Below the pieces are notes generated by a model. It saw nothing but the letters and a program-made list of their open reading frames with translations, did no database searches and was not told where the DNA came from. A stretch of DNA of 25,165 nt, taken from assembly GCA_031549925.1 (NCBI GenBank), contig JAVBPA010000087.1:1-25165 (forward strand). Reading direction: 5' to 3'. Positions within the stretch are counted from its first letter, which is position 1. The number at the start of each line of letters is the position of its first letter. The position numbers and the translations under genes are program-made. Of the stretch, positions 8,125 through 16,213 are shown one piece after another. Source of the DNA: JAVBPA01 sp031549925 (lineage in GTDB: Bacteria; Bacillota; Clostridia; Oscillospirales; CAG-272).

Positions 8125-8131
8125 AATATTT

Positions 8132-8236
8132 TTATGATAATTTATTATAAACAAATATAAAATTATTTTCTTTAACTTTATGTGAATACGATTTTTCGAA
8201 TATTTTAATAGCTTCCAAATCATAAAAAGAATTCAT
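8132..8236 (-). CDS. 34-codon ORF in the methyltransferase leader (possible leader peptide)
   Basis: An ATG at 8236 opens 34 codons ending in TAA at 8132-8134, only 20 nt before the methyltransferase ATG. The product begins MNSFYDLEAIKIFEK and ends VYNKLS; it is charged and has no membrane segment. No good Shine-Dalgarno precedes the ATG, which weakens the case. Its position between a promoter with a hairpin and an rRNA-methyltransferase-like gene is what would be expected of a regulatory leader peptide. It could equally be a chance ORF or the remains of a small gene. Confidence 0.35.
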   Translation of the reverse strand: MNSFYDLEAIKIFEKSYSHKVKENNFIFVYNKLS

Positions 8237-8256
8237 TTTAAAATACTTTTAAATAA

Positions 8257-8296
8257 TAAAACTACCTGGTTTTAGTTTTTTTAACAGGTAGTTTTA
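8257..8296 (-). promoter_or_regulatory. Hairpin at the predicted 5' end of the methyltransferase transcript
   Basis: TAAAACTACCTG (8257-8268) and CAGGTAGTTTTA (8285-8296) form a perfect 12-bp stem around a 16-nt loop. The promoter at 8302-8330 would start transcription near 8295, placing the stem at the very 5' end of the RNA. It may stabilise the message or belong to an attenuator. Without that promoter it could instead be read as a weak terminator of the ABC importer operon. Confidence 0.55.
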
Positions 8297-8301
8297 ATAA
8301 T

Positions 8302-8330
8302 ATTATAATAAAATTCTTCAGCGGATTCAA
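8302..8330 (-). promoter_or_regulatory. Sigma-A promoter of the methyltransferase gene
   Basis: On the minus strand, TTGAAT (8325-8330) and TATAAT (8302-8307) are 17 nt apart. The predicted start near 8295 gives a leader of about 185 nt before the ATG at 8111, long for a simple gene. Confidence 0.68.
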
Positions 8331-8334
8331 TTTT

Positions 8335-8390
8335 TTCTTTACATAAATTAGATGAAATTTTTCGTTAATTTTTTTGTAAAGAATTTTTTT
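8335..8390 (+). terminator. Terminator-like inverted repeat with T-run
   Basis: TTCTTTACA (8335-8343) and TGTAAAGAA (8375-8383) form a 9-bp stem with a 31-nt AT-rich loop, followed on the plus strand by seven T. No plus-strand gene is known to end here. It lies between the importer operon end (8446) and the methyltransferase promoter, so it may instead stop or process the minus-strand importer transcript. The orientation is uncertain. Confidence 0.35.
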
Positions 8391-8445
8391 GCGTTATTTA
8401 AAAATCATTTTTAATATAAATCTTTCAAAGAAAGCTTTTAAAAGA

Positions 8446-8862
8446 CTATTTCAAAATAAAAACATCATTTCCGTTTATCAAATCATTATTACTGGAAATA
8501 ATAAGCCGATCCCCGTATGAATAATCATTATTAATAAATTTTACAGCACATCTTGTATCATCTTGTACAAGAATAATTATTTCGGCTTCATAACAATAAT
8601 TTGAATTATACCAATATGTAGAATCGTCTTTTACAAGCCAAACGAACATTCTGCCGTCTGGTTTTTTATAAACGCCTTTGTTTAACAAGGTTGTTTCATA
8701 TACTTTTCCATCAATAAACATCAAACTGATATTTGAAATTTCCACATTGCTTATACATGATTTATAAATTTCATTTCCACAAAAATATACCGCTATTATA
8801 AATATTATCATCAAAGCAATTATTCCTGTTATTCTTATAACATGAATTTTTTTGGATTTCAT
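8446..8862 (-). CDS. Small membrane-anchored protein, resembles C-terminus of HlyD-type adaptors
   Basis: A 138-residue protein with one N-terminal membrane segment (about 13-30) after a lysine-rich start, and an extracytoplasmic rest. The outer part has the pattern of the last domain of membrane-fusion adaptor proteins: a VYETTLLNKGVYKKPDGRMF stretch around 53-72, an aromatic turn (YWYNSNYCYEAEI), then GDRLI and a final LINGNDVFIL. This resemblance is from memory of the family pattern and is not certain. It is the last gene of the sugar importer operon; its ATG overlaps the permease stop by 4 nt (ATGA). Importers of this type do not normally need such a protein, so its role is unknown. Confidence 0.6.
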   Translation of the reverse strand: MKSKKIHVIRITGIIALMIIFIIAVYFCGNEIYKSCISNVEISNISLMFIDGKVYETTLLNKGVYKKPDGRMFVWLVKDDSTYWYNSNYCYEAEIIILVQDDTRCAVKFINNDYSYGDRLIISSNNDLINGNDVFILK

Positions 8863-9650
8863 ACTATATCCATCCCTTCGATGATATTATTACGGATCAA
8901 TATAAATATGATTAAAGCCGGCAGCATATACAATAGCCCCGCCGCATATACATCATCAGGCGATCTATCCATAACGGCACGCACTACAACCGAAAGCGGT
9001 TTTATTTCACTGTCTTTATTGAATGTAATAACAGGTTCAACTAAATTCCAATTGTCTATAAAACTGAAAAAAAACAAAAGTATGATTCCGTTTTTAACAG
9101 AAGGTATTATAATTTTAAAAAATATAACCATAGTCGAAGCGCCGTCAATTTTTGCGGAATCTATAATTGAATTCGGAATCCGTATTATTATATATCTTAA
9201 AAATAATACTCCGAAAGGTAAAAATATTTGAGGAAGTATTACAGCACCAGGGGTGTTCAGCAAATTTACTGCTTTTAATGTTATATAACTTGAAACCATT
9301 GTAACTTGAAAAGGAATCATCAGCAATATCAAATATATAAATAATATTGTATTTTTTAGAGGAAAATCAAATTTAGCAAAGACAAAAGCCATAATAGTTC
9401 CTATAATAATTTGAGGAACAACTATGAGTATTGTATAATAAACAGAATCGAAAAATCTATTCCAAAATAAATTTCCTATAAGAATTGTTTTAAGTAAATT
9501 TTTTATTGAAAAAACCATATTTCCGAAATTGTTTTTTATATAAAATGTCTTAAACAAAAATAAAATACAAGGGTAAAATACAGCGAAAATTATTAAAAAA
9601 CAAATTACTATATTTATAATTCTTTTTAAAGCTTTATTTTTTTTATTCAT
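8859..9650 (-). CDS. CUT1 ABC importer permease, MalG-like
   Basis: An inner-membrane permease of 263 residues with about six hydrophobic segments, forming the substrate channel with the MalF-like partner. The EAA loop that docks to the ATPase is at about 161-183 (SIIDSAKIDGAS, with Gly170 and Pro183). The frame stays open to 9743, but the upstream part overlaps the partner gene by 100 nt and reads unlike a permease N-terminus. I chose ATG 9650 (9653 is directly adjacent). The start overlaps the partner stop by 8 nt (ATGAATAA) and has no good Shine-Dalgarno, so coupled translation is likely. Confidence 0.85.
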   Translation of the reverse strand: MNKKNKALKRIINIVICFLIIFAVFYPCILFLFKTFYIKNNFGNMVFSIKNLLKTILIGNLFWNRFFDSVYYTILIVVPQIIIGTIMAFVFAKFDFPLKNTILFIYLILLMIPFQVTMVSSYITLKAVNLLNTPGAVILPQIFLPFGVLFLRYIIIRIPNSIIDSAKIDGASTMVIFFKIIIPSVKNGIILLFFFSFIDNWNLVEPVITFNKDSEIKPLSVVVRAVMDRSPDDVYAAGLLYMLPALIIFILIRNNIIEGMDIV

Positions 9651-10491
9651 CATAATATTTTTCTGTGATATTTCCTTTTGTGATAAGCGGAACATAAATA
9701 ATAAATAAAACAATGAAAAACACATATGCCGCGCAGAAAACATAATCCAAATTCAAAGTCGAAAAGTTGTTTTGGATAAAATGCTGTAATAAATATACAT
9801 TTTTTGACGGATAATTACCGAACAATATATATATATCGCGGAACATACGGAAAGAATTGATTATCGCAAGTATTGTATTAAAACAAATAAACGGAAAAAT
9901 GCAAGGCAAGGTTATGTACCGCAGTTTTTTCCAATATGAAGCTCCGTCCAATGAAGCGGCTTCATATTGCATCGGCGGAACTGTTTTTAACGCTGTTAAA
10001 TATATCAAAGTGTTAAAACCTGTATATTTCCATAAATATATCAATACTACTGAGAGAAAAGCAAATTCTCCTCGCATCATATCAACATACGAACCTGAAA
10101 GAGTTGATATAAATTTTCCTATCGAATTTATAAGCACATCGTTGAAAACAGTCGTAATAATTATTGTCGGAATTGCCATAGGGAGTATTATCATATTAAG
10201 CAAAAAATTATTTTTTACCGAACTTTTGATAAAACTTGCAACGGCAAATGATATAAGATTAATCAAAACAACGGTTGTAACCGAAAAGACTAATGTGTTT
10301 ACAATTGCGATTTTAAATGTTTCGTTTTTAAACAATCTTATATAATTATCAAAACCTATTTTATTAATATTGTCCGATGAAACGATAAATGAATTGACAA
10401 AACCTATTATAAAAGGAATCAAATAAAATACGGCAATTCCGGACAACCCAATAAAAAGACAGCAAATTAATGTTTTTTTATCTTTTATCAT
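9643..10491 (-). CDS. CUT1 ABC importer permease, MalF-like
   Basis: A 282-residue permease with six predicted membrane segments. The EAA motif at 177-196 (EAASLDGAS, then Gly183 and Pro196) fits the binding-protein-dependent transport permease family. It is a short MalF type without the large periplasmic loop of E. coli MalF, as is usual in Gram-positives. The ATG at 10491 lies 5 nt after the TAG of the solute-binding protein gene, and the two are clearly co-transcribed. It should pair with the MalG-like protein and with an ATPase encoded elsewhere. Confidence 0.87.
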   Translation of the reverse strand: MIKDKKTLICCLFIGLSGIAVFYLIPFIIGFVNSFIVSSDNINKIGFDNYIRLFKNETFKIAIVNTLVFSVTTVVLINLISFAVASFIKSSVKNNFLLNMIILPMAIPTIIITTVFNDVLINSIGKFISTLSGSYVDMMRGEFAFLSVVLIYLWKYTGFNTLIYLTALKTVPPMQYEAASLDGASYWKKLRYITLPCIFPFICFNTILAIINSFRMFRDIYILFGNYPSKNVYLLQHFIQNNFSTLNLDYVFCAAYVFFIVLFIIYVPLITKGNITEKYYDE

Positions 10492-10496
10492 TTCTT

Positions 10497-12644
10497 CTAT
10501 TTATCTTCGTTTTCAATGAGCCATATAAAATCTTCGATTTTTCCGGCAAATTCCTCTTTTGTTATACTGCCGTCTATGTATTTGGGTATTTGGTCGTAAA
10601 ATAAAACTATAAAATCAATATGATATGTTGCCGTATAATTTAAACTCTCATATATTTCATATATGTTTGAATTTTCAGGCACCAGTTTTTTCGATATACC
10701 GATAGAATTGTAATAATTATAATCAGATAAATATTCTAAAAATTTAAACGCTTCTTTAGCTGTTTTGGATTTTGCAGTTATCAAATATCCGTTACTTGTA
10801 AATATATTTTTTTCACCCTCTGAATCATTCATTCCGGAAGGCATTATATTAATTGTTTTTGTATTAAAATCCGTGTAAAATGTTCCTAAATAATTTAAAT
10901 CGTATTCTGCATTATTTATATCATTTGAATACAGCGAATCATCATAAAATTGTTTTATTATATCTAGAGCTTCGTAAAATTTTTCTTTATTAAAATATAT
11001 ATTACCATATTCTGTGCAGCAAAATTCTTGAAAAAGATTTACTATAATGCTGTTAATATTATCTTTATTATTAAAAGGATATTTATTTTGGCTTTTTAAC
11101 GATAAAGAATTTTCAAGTAAATCTTTTATTGATTTAAATTTAATTGTTTCGGTCGATTTCAACGATTCAATAATATTAACAAACAAAACATTGGGTAAAT
11201 AATATAATTTTCCGTCTTTTTCTCTGCAAGCATCTAATATATTTGTAAAATAACGGCTGTCATCTTTTAAGATATTTTCAGAATCAAGAGAATCAAGATC
11301 CATAAAATAATTTTTTGCTATGTAAGTTTTATATTGTATATAATCACCACTCATAATATCCCAGTCATCTTCTCCCGCATTTATTCGAGTAGTTACATGC
11401 TGTATATAATCGGAATAATTAAATAAACTTGAATCATTTACATAAAATTCTGTTATAACATTAATGGTTGGGTATGTTTTATTAAAATCATTGATGATTA
11501 CATCCAATTTTGGATCATAATGAGGGAGAAATATCTTAACCTGAGCTTTACCCTTTTGTTCTTCTTCTCTTTTTTTTATAACTATTTCAGCTTCTTCATC
11601 ACTCAGAGCCTGTAATTTTACTATTTCATCGATATTTCCTTCAGAACCGTTTGTAAATAACAAATTTGTGAAAATAATATTTTTATTATCTAGATATAAT
11701 AAATTGTAAAAACCTCCTGTACTGTAGTTCTCGATATATATGTTTTCATCGGAAGGAGCAATATCACGCAAATCACATATATCACCCAAATAGTTACCTT
11801 CTGTATCATACAAAAGCAATAAATTATTTGTTTGTATACATATTTGGTTATCCAAAGATGAATAACTGATATTATTTACAAAATTGTACCTATCAAGTTT
11901 TGTAAGCCATAATTCCTTGTTTTGTTTTAAATCATATTTTATCAAATATCCGTCTCCGCAGGAATAATATAGCGAATTGTTATCTCCGATGTCCGCGGTG
12001 TTTATCATAAATGTGTTAAAGTTTCCGTTGTTAATGATTTCTTTTGTTGTTTTTCCTGTTTTATCGGTTATCTGAATCCCTGCAGATGATACAAATATAT
12101 AATTATCATCAGTTACGAATATTTTATGTACACCGTTTCCGTCCGGTATATCTTTAACATCTTCTATTGCTATTTTATCTTTTGCCTCTCCGTTATTGTT
12201 AAAAACAAGCAGAACACGGTCTTTAGGTGAAATTTCATGTTTTACCGGATCTGTTATTACATACTGCACCAAATATATATTATTATTTTTATCTATAGTA
12301 AAAATATTGTGTCTTGTAGTTGAAGAATCTATATCAGCTATATCATTTTCAATAACTTTAACATATTCAAATTTTTCGTTATATATATTTATTTGTTCCT
12401 TATGATTTGCAGCGCTGTATAAAGAAACATAATAATTCCCGTCATGTTCGGATTTTAATATACCATGAAAATAATCGCCGCGATTACTTTCATTTCTTGA
12501 AAACAAAAGAGATTTTGATTTATATACCCTTTGTATGAATTCGCTATTCAAATTGCCGTCTGATTTTTTTTCATCATTTTTACATGAGGATAATACAGTA
12601 AATATTATAGCAAAAATTAAAATTATGGATAATTTTTTTATCAT
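10497..12644 (-). CDS. Solute-binding lipoprotein with N-terminal propeller-like domain
   Basis: A 715-residue lipoprotein, the first gene of the importer operon. The signal peptide ends in a lipobox LSSC, with Cys21 the lipidated residue. Residues of about 45-345 contain repeated short beta-type units (for example NNNIYLVQY, DNYIFVSS, DGYLIKYDL, NLLLLYDTEGN) resembling a PQQ/NHL-like propeller. A charged linker (about 345-365) leads to residues of about 367-715, which look like a family 1 extracellular solute-binding protein (VKIFLPHYDPKLDVIINDFNKTYP; later KLYYLPN and YLITAKSKTAKEAFKFLEYL). Ordinary sugar-binding proteins have about 400-450 residues, so the extra domain is notable. The ATG has GAAAGG 10 nt upstream. 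The ligand is probably a carbohydrate and is otherwise unknown. Confidence 0.82.
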   Translation of the reverse strand: MIKKLSIILIFAIIFTVLSSCKNDEKKSDGNLNSEFIQRVYKSKSLLFSRNESNRGDYFHGILKSEHDGNYYVSLYSAANHKEQINIYNEKFEYVKVIENDIADIDSSTTRHNIFTIDKNNNIYLVQYVITDPVKHEISPKDRVLLVFNNNGEAKDKIAIEDVKDIPDGNGVHKIFVTDDNYIFVSSAGIQITDKTGKTTKEIINNGNFNTFMINTADIGDNNSLYYSCGDGYLIKYDLKQNKELWLTKLDRYNFVNNISYSSLDNQICIQTNNLLLLYDTEGNYLGDICDLRDIAPSDENIYIENYSTGGFYNLLYLDNKNIIFTNLLFTNGSEGNIDEIVKLQALSDEEAEIVIKKREEEQKGKAQVKIFLPHYDPKLDVIINDFNKTYPTINVITEFYVNDSSLFNYSDYIQHVTTRINAGEDDWDIMSGDYIQYKTYIAKNYFMDLDSLDSENILKDDSRYFTNILDACREKDGKLYYLPNVLFVNIIESLKSTETIKFKSIKDLLENSLSLKSQNKYPFNNKDNINSIIVNLFQEFCCTEYGNIYFNKEKFYEALDIIKQFYDDSLYSNDINNAEYDLNYLGTFYTDFNTKTINIMPSGMNDSEGEKNIFTSNGYLITAKSKTAKEAFKFLEYLSDYNYYNSIGISKKLVPENSNIYEIYESLNYTATYHIDFIVLFYDQIPKYIDGSITKEEFAGKIEDFIWLIENEDK

Positions 12645-12748
12645 GATAATATTACCTTTCTTGATTTTTTAATGAGTTTTTTTACAATGTTTTGGTTATA
12701 TTATTATTGGATTTTCAAGAATATTATTTATTATTTTACATTTTATAT

Positions 12749-12758
12749 CTAAATTTAG
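12749..12758. promoter_or_regulatory. Palindrome at the importer transcription start (possible operator)
   Basis: CTAAATTTAG is a perfect 10-bp palindrome at the predicted start (near 12756). A related CTAAAATTTA overlaps the -10 box, making a tandem arrangement that could bind a repressor. Confidence 0.3.
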
Positions 12759-12762
12759 TTAA

Positions 12763-12791
12763 ATTTTAGCATGTTTTAGTACATCTGTCAA
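12763..12791 (-). promoter_or_regulatory. Strong sigma-A promoter of the sugar importer operon
   Basis: On the minus strand, a perfect TTGACA (12786-12791) and TAAAAT (12763-12768) are 17 nt apart, with TG one base before the -10 box (extended -10). The predicted start near 12756 leaves a leader of about 110 nt before the ATG at 12644. Confidence 0.78.
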
Positions 12792-12931
12792 CCAATATCA
12801 AACAATAATTTATAAATATAATACTTTTTGCCAGAATGTATATAAAAACCTAACAATTATGTACAATACAACCAAAGTTATTAAATAGAAACATTAAAAA
12901 AGAAAAAGCTACATCATAATGTGAAAACTGT

Positions 12932-13624
12932 TTATAATTCTGTTAAAACACCATCAGTCATATTGAAAATAAAATCTGCTTGTTCAGCAATTTCTCCGGA
13001 GTGTGTTACTATAATAACACATTTGTTGTTTTCATACGCGAGCTTTTTAAGTATATTTATAATATTTTGCCCGTTTTCGCTATCGAGATTCCCGGTAGGT
13101 TCATCTGCTAATATCAGTACTGGATCGGGAGCTATGGCACGCGCTATCGCGACCCGTTGCTGTTCCCCGCCCGAGAGACGCATAACACGCTTTTTGGCGT
13201 AATGATCCTGCAAGCCGATTTTTGATAACAAATCGGTTATTTTTTCATTTGCTTGCTTTTTTTCTGTTCCCGATATTTCAAGCGACAACATGATGTTTTC
13301 ATTAACTGTGAGCTGCGGAAGAAGATAATAGGATTGGAAAACCATTCCTATGTTTTTACGCCTGTATTCATCCATCTGGTTTTCGGTGAGCTTCTGGTCG
13401 GAATATAGTATTTCACCCGACATTACTCTGTCAAATCCTGCGATAAGCGATAAAAGTGTAGTTTTACCGGAGCCCGAACGACCGGTAACCGCGTAAACCT
13501 TTCCTGTTTGAAAATCACATGTTACATCTCTCACAGCATGTACAGTTTCCGCTTTTGTTATATAATCATAACTGACATTCCGAAGTGATAATAAGGGTAT
13601 TATATTTTCCGTTCCGTTAATCAT
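12932..13624 (-). CDS. ABC transporter ATPase, MacB/LolD type
   Basis: A 230-residue ATPase that powers the two FtsX/MacB-like permeases encoded just upstream. Walker A is GRSGSGKTT (48-56), the Q-loop is Gln97, the signature is SGGEQ (151-155), Walker B is ILADEPTGNLD (171-181) and the switch histidine is His208. ADEPTGNLD and the short single-domain length fit the LolD/MacB/FtsE branch. The ATG at 13624 is chosen because GGAGG lies 9 nt before it and the ATG overlaps the permease stop by 8 nt (ATGATTAA). An upstream ATG at 13660 lies deeper inside the permease gene. It is the last gene of the operon. Confidence 0.93.
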   Translation of the reverse strand: MINGTENIIPLLSLRNVSYDYITKAETVHAVRDVTCDFQTGKVYAVTGRSGSGKTTLLSLIAGFDRVMSGEILYSDQKLTENQMDEYRRKNIGMVFQSYYLLPQLTVNENIMLSLEISGTEKKQANEKITDLLSKIGLQDHYAKKRVMRLSGGEQQRVAIARAIAPDPVLILADEPTGNLDSENGQNIINILKKLAYENNKCVIIVTHSGEIAEQADFIFNMTDGVLTEL

Positions 13625-14846
13625 GCGTGATAGCCTCCATTGTTTTTTTCGAGGTAGCAAATATAAAAATCAGCGACAGCAGCAATGTGCATATAAGGAT
13701 AATTAGCAGTATAAAATACACCACATTTATCTCAATACCGAATTGTATTTTTTCGTAAATCGCATTAAAATTGTTGTATATATCGCTCAAAAATACGCTT
13801 GTGGTAAACCCCGCCGCTATGCCGGCTAGCATAACTAAAAATTTTTCAAGATAATAAATCAAAAAGATATAGATTTTTTTGCAGGCAAGAAAACGCATTA
13901 CGGTTATATCCTTGACGCGTATATACGCTGCTTTTATCATGATAACAGACAATAACAGCGCGCCTGTTATCATACATACGATATACAGCGCAGAGTTCAG
14001 GTTTATCATCATTTCAACAGGGTAAAGCTCGCGTTTGTATTCGTAATCGTCCGACTGAAGCATGTATTCTTTTTCGTCAAAATACGGAATGGCTTCTTCG
14101 ATAAACTCAGCCGCTAGCTCCGGTGATTTTAATATGAATTTAACATTGTTAAATGTATAATCGTATAATGCCGTATATTTTTCCATAATCGTTGCGGAAG
14201 GTATATAGATAAGATATTCATTACCCTTTATTATTCCGACGATTTCGTATTTTTGCGCTAATAAATCGTTGGATTTTTCCAGCGGGAAAGATATTGTGTC
14301 ACCCACATCAAGATTATGCAGCTCCGCAATTACCGACGATATCAAAACACGGTATTGCCCGTTATCATTGTCGGTTAGATGTGAACCGCGGATTAATTCC
14401 ATTGAGTCAATGAACTGCGAATTTTGGATTCCGTTTATTCTTAAAATTCCGAGCATTGCCTGATTTTCAATGTTTATGTCACCTTTATCCAATAACGTTT
14501 TGTCGAAATTTAATTCCCAAAGCATGGGATTATTTAAATTATAATAAGATATATAACTGGTCATTTGAACCTGCGAAAAGGATGAAGGCGTTTTTATATC
14601 ATTCCATTCAAGTTCCTGCTGCGAACTGCCGCTGATTTTTCCGGACAGCAAAACAGGATATGAATAGATAGCTTCGACTGTTGTTACATATGAATTCGCA
14701 ATCTGTTCCTTGAGTATATTTCCCGCTTTCCTCGCGTTGTCGGTCAAAACAACAATGCTTGTTGTCAACGCGAATATCAAAAAAAGAGGGATAGTATATC
14801 GGAGCGAACGGAAAATATTTATAAATATTAGTTTTAAATAAAACAT
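13617..14846 (-). CDS. MacB/FtsX-like ABC permease (second)
   Basis: A 409-residue permease with one N-terminal membrane segment (about 17-35), a large outside domain (about 40-280) and three C-terminal segments (about 285-306, 326-352, 375-397), the usual MacB/FtsX topology. The outside domain has the pattern of the MacB core (IRGSHLTDNDNGQYRVLISS, then LDVGDTISF and YEIVGIIKG). These proteins do not import; they move lipoproteins, peptides or drugs, or transmit force across the membrane. The ATG has AAAGGA about 10 nt upstream and starts 2 nt after the first permease gene. It overlaps the ATPase gene by 8 nt. Confidence 0.85.
   Translation of the reverse strand: MFYLKLIFINIFRSLRYTIPLFLIFALTTSIVVLTDNARKAGNILKEQIANSYVTTVEAIYSYPVLLSGKISGSSQQELEWNDIKTPSSFSQVQMTSYISYYNLNNPMLWELNFDKTLLDKGDINIENQAMLGILRINGIQNSQFIDSMELIRGSHLTDNDNGQYRVLISSVIAELHNLDVGDTISFPLEKSNDLLAQKYEIVGIIKGNEYLIYIPSATIMEKYTALYDYTFNNVKFILKSPELAAEFIEEAIPYFDEKEYMLQSDDYEYKRELYPVEMMINLNSALYIVCMITGALLLSVIMIKAAYIRVKDITVMRFLACKKIYIFLIYYLEKFLVMLAGIAAGFTTSVFLSDIYNNFNAIYEKIQFGIEINVVYFILLIILICTLLLSLIFIFATSKKTMEAITHD
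13634..13638 (-). promoter_or_regulatory. Shine-Dalgarno that decides the ATPase start
   Basis: GGAGG on the minus strand, inside the end of the permease gene, 9 nt before the ATG at 13624. It rules against the longer start at 13660. Confidence 0.75.
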
Positions 14847-14848
14847 GT

Positions 14849-16213
14849 CTAATATTTCCTTTCGGTCAGCAGCGTTATGGTTTTTTTATTCAGCAGTGCC
14901 GAAAGCTGCGCCGCCAAACAGACGCCTGCGATTAACAGTAACACAATAAAAATACCGGCGAAAATCTGCGGTATATTCTGCGCTGAGGTATAATGTTCCA
15001 CAAGTTTTCCTGTATTCTGTACCGTTTTAATCGCAACGCTTGAAGTGGAACGCAGATTTTCGGGCGACATCTGTGATGCGAAATGTACAAATAAATCTCT
15101 TATATAATCGCGGCAAAGAAGATGGCAAGCGGCAATTCCCAGTATAATCGACGGAACGGCGACATAAGCAATTTCAAGTAAAAATGAGGCTATCACATTC
15201 CTCCTTTTTTCACCTAGAGCCTTGTACAGCAGTATTTCACGCCGTCTGGAATTCAGGATAATATTTATAAATATGTAAACCGAAGCGGCTATGATCATGA
15301 ATACAGCGGCCATGCTCACAGCAGCAATGTTGAAAACAGTGGTTATTCCGGAATTGTTGATTTTGTTCAGTTCTTCAACGGAAATAAAACTGTACCGGTT
15401 GAATCGATCCTCCCCTGTTATTCCAAGCGAAGCTATGTATTCGAAAAAATCCTTTTTTGTAGCTTCGCTTACTCCATCATTAAATTTTAAATAAACATCA
15501 TATGTACCGTAAGTTATAATTTCCGCAGTTTCCGGTTGATTTGACGCTATAATAAGGTTCTGCGGAATATCGGCGTACGTTTCAATGTTTTTTTCTGTTT
15601 TCAGCGTTTTGTATATTCCGACAATTTTGAAAGTTTCATCTTCGTTTGTTTTTATTTCTGAACCGACTTTAACACCGTTGGCTTTTGCCAATACCTCATC
15701 TATAATCACGCAGTTTGTTTTGTTTCTATAATCTTCGATAGTAACATGCCTGCCGGAAACAATTATACGTTCGCCCCGGACAAATGAGTCGTCATATTCA
15801 CTGTTGGGTATAACGGTCCAGTTGAACTTGCCGGTTTTGTCCGAAACTTCATTTTTTGTGGAAATATATTTCAAATCTGTGTTCTGGTAATACCGTGAAG
15901 AACCTATTATTTCCTCCACGATTTCGAACTTTTCCAAAGTAAAAATTGCATAGTCACCGTATAAAATCACATTCTTATCGATTACCGGAGGATTTGCGTT
16001 TTTATCTGTTCCGTAAAACAAGTAATGATCCATATATGGCAGGTTGGTCAAATTTTTTAATAAAATCGCACAATTAAAAAGAAGCACGGAAAAAAGAATT
16101 AAAAAAGCTCCAGCGAAACATATGATTGCCATAATAATACTCTGGTTTTTAATCCGCACCGAATTTAACGCCGCTCGTTTTGTTATCGCGGCAATTTTTT
16201 TGAATTTATTCAT
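14849..16213 (-). CDS. MacB/FtsX-like ABC permease (first)
   Basis: A 454-residue permease with the same layout as its partner: a membrane segment at about 26-50, an outside domain up to about 295, then segments at about 298-322, 345-368 and 420-443. The outside domain contains the MacB-core pattern IVSGRHVTIEDYRNKTNCVI, then ANGVKVGSEI and FKIVGIYKT. Two different permeases plus one ATPase suggest a heterodimeric transporter. The ATG overlaps the stop of the upstream lipoprotein gene by 8 nt (ATGAATAA), pointing to coupled translation. No substrate can be read from the sequence. Confidence 0.85.
   Translation of the reverse strand: MNKFKKIAAITKRAALNSVRIKNQSIIMAIICFAGAFLILFSVLLFNCAILLKNLTNLPYMDHYLFYGTDKNANPPVIDKNVILYGDYAIFTLEKFEIVEEIIGSSRYYQNTDLKYISTKNEVSDKTGKFNWTVIPNSEYDDSFVRGERIIVSGRHVTIEDYRNKTNCVIIDEVLAKANGVKVGSEIKTNEDETFKIVGIYKTLKTEKNIETYADIPQNLIIASNQPETAEIITYGTYDVYLKFNDGVSEATKKDFFEYIASLGITGEDRFNRYSFISVEELNKINNSGITTVFNIAAVSMAAVFMIIAASVYIFINIILNSRRREILLYKALGEKRRNVIASFLLEIAYVAVPSIILGIAACHLLCRDYIRDLFVHFASQMSPENLRSTSSVAIKTVQNTGKLVEHYTSAQNIPQIFAGIFIVLLLIAGVCLAAQLSALLNKKTITLLTERKY

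Noticed and set aside
9651..9743. Longer N-terminus of the MalG-like permease
   Set aside because: It would overlap the MalF-like gene by 100 nt and does not read like a permease start; the start at 9650-9653 by the partner stop is more natural.
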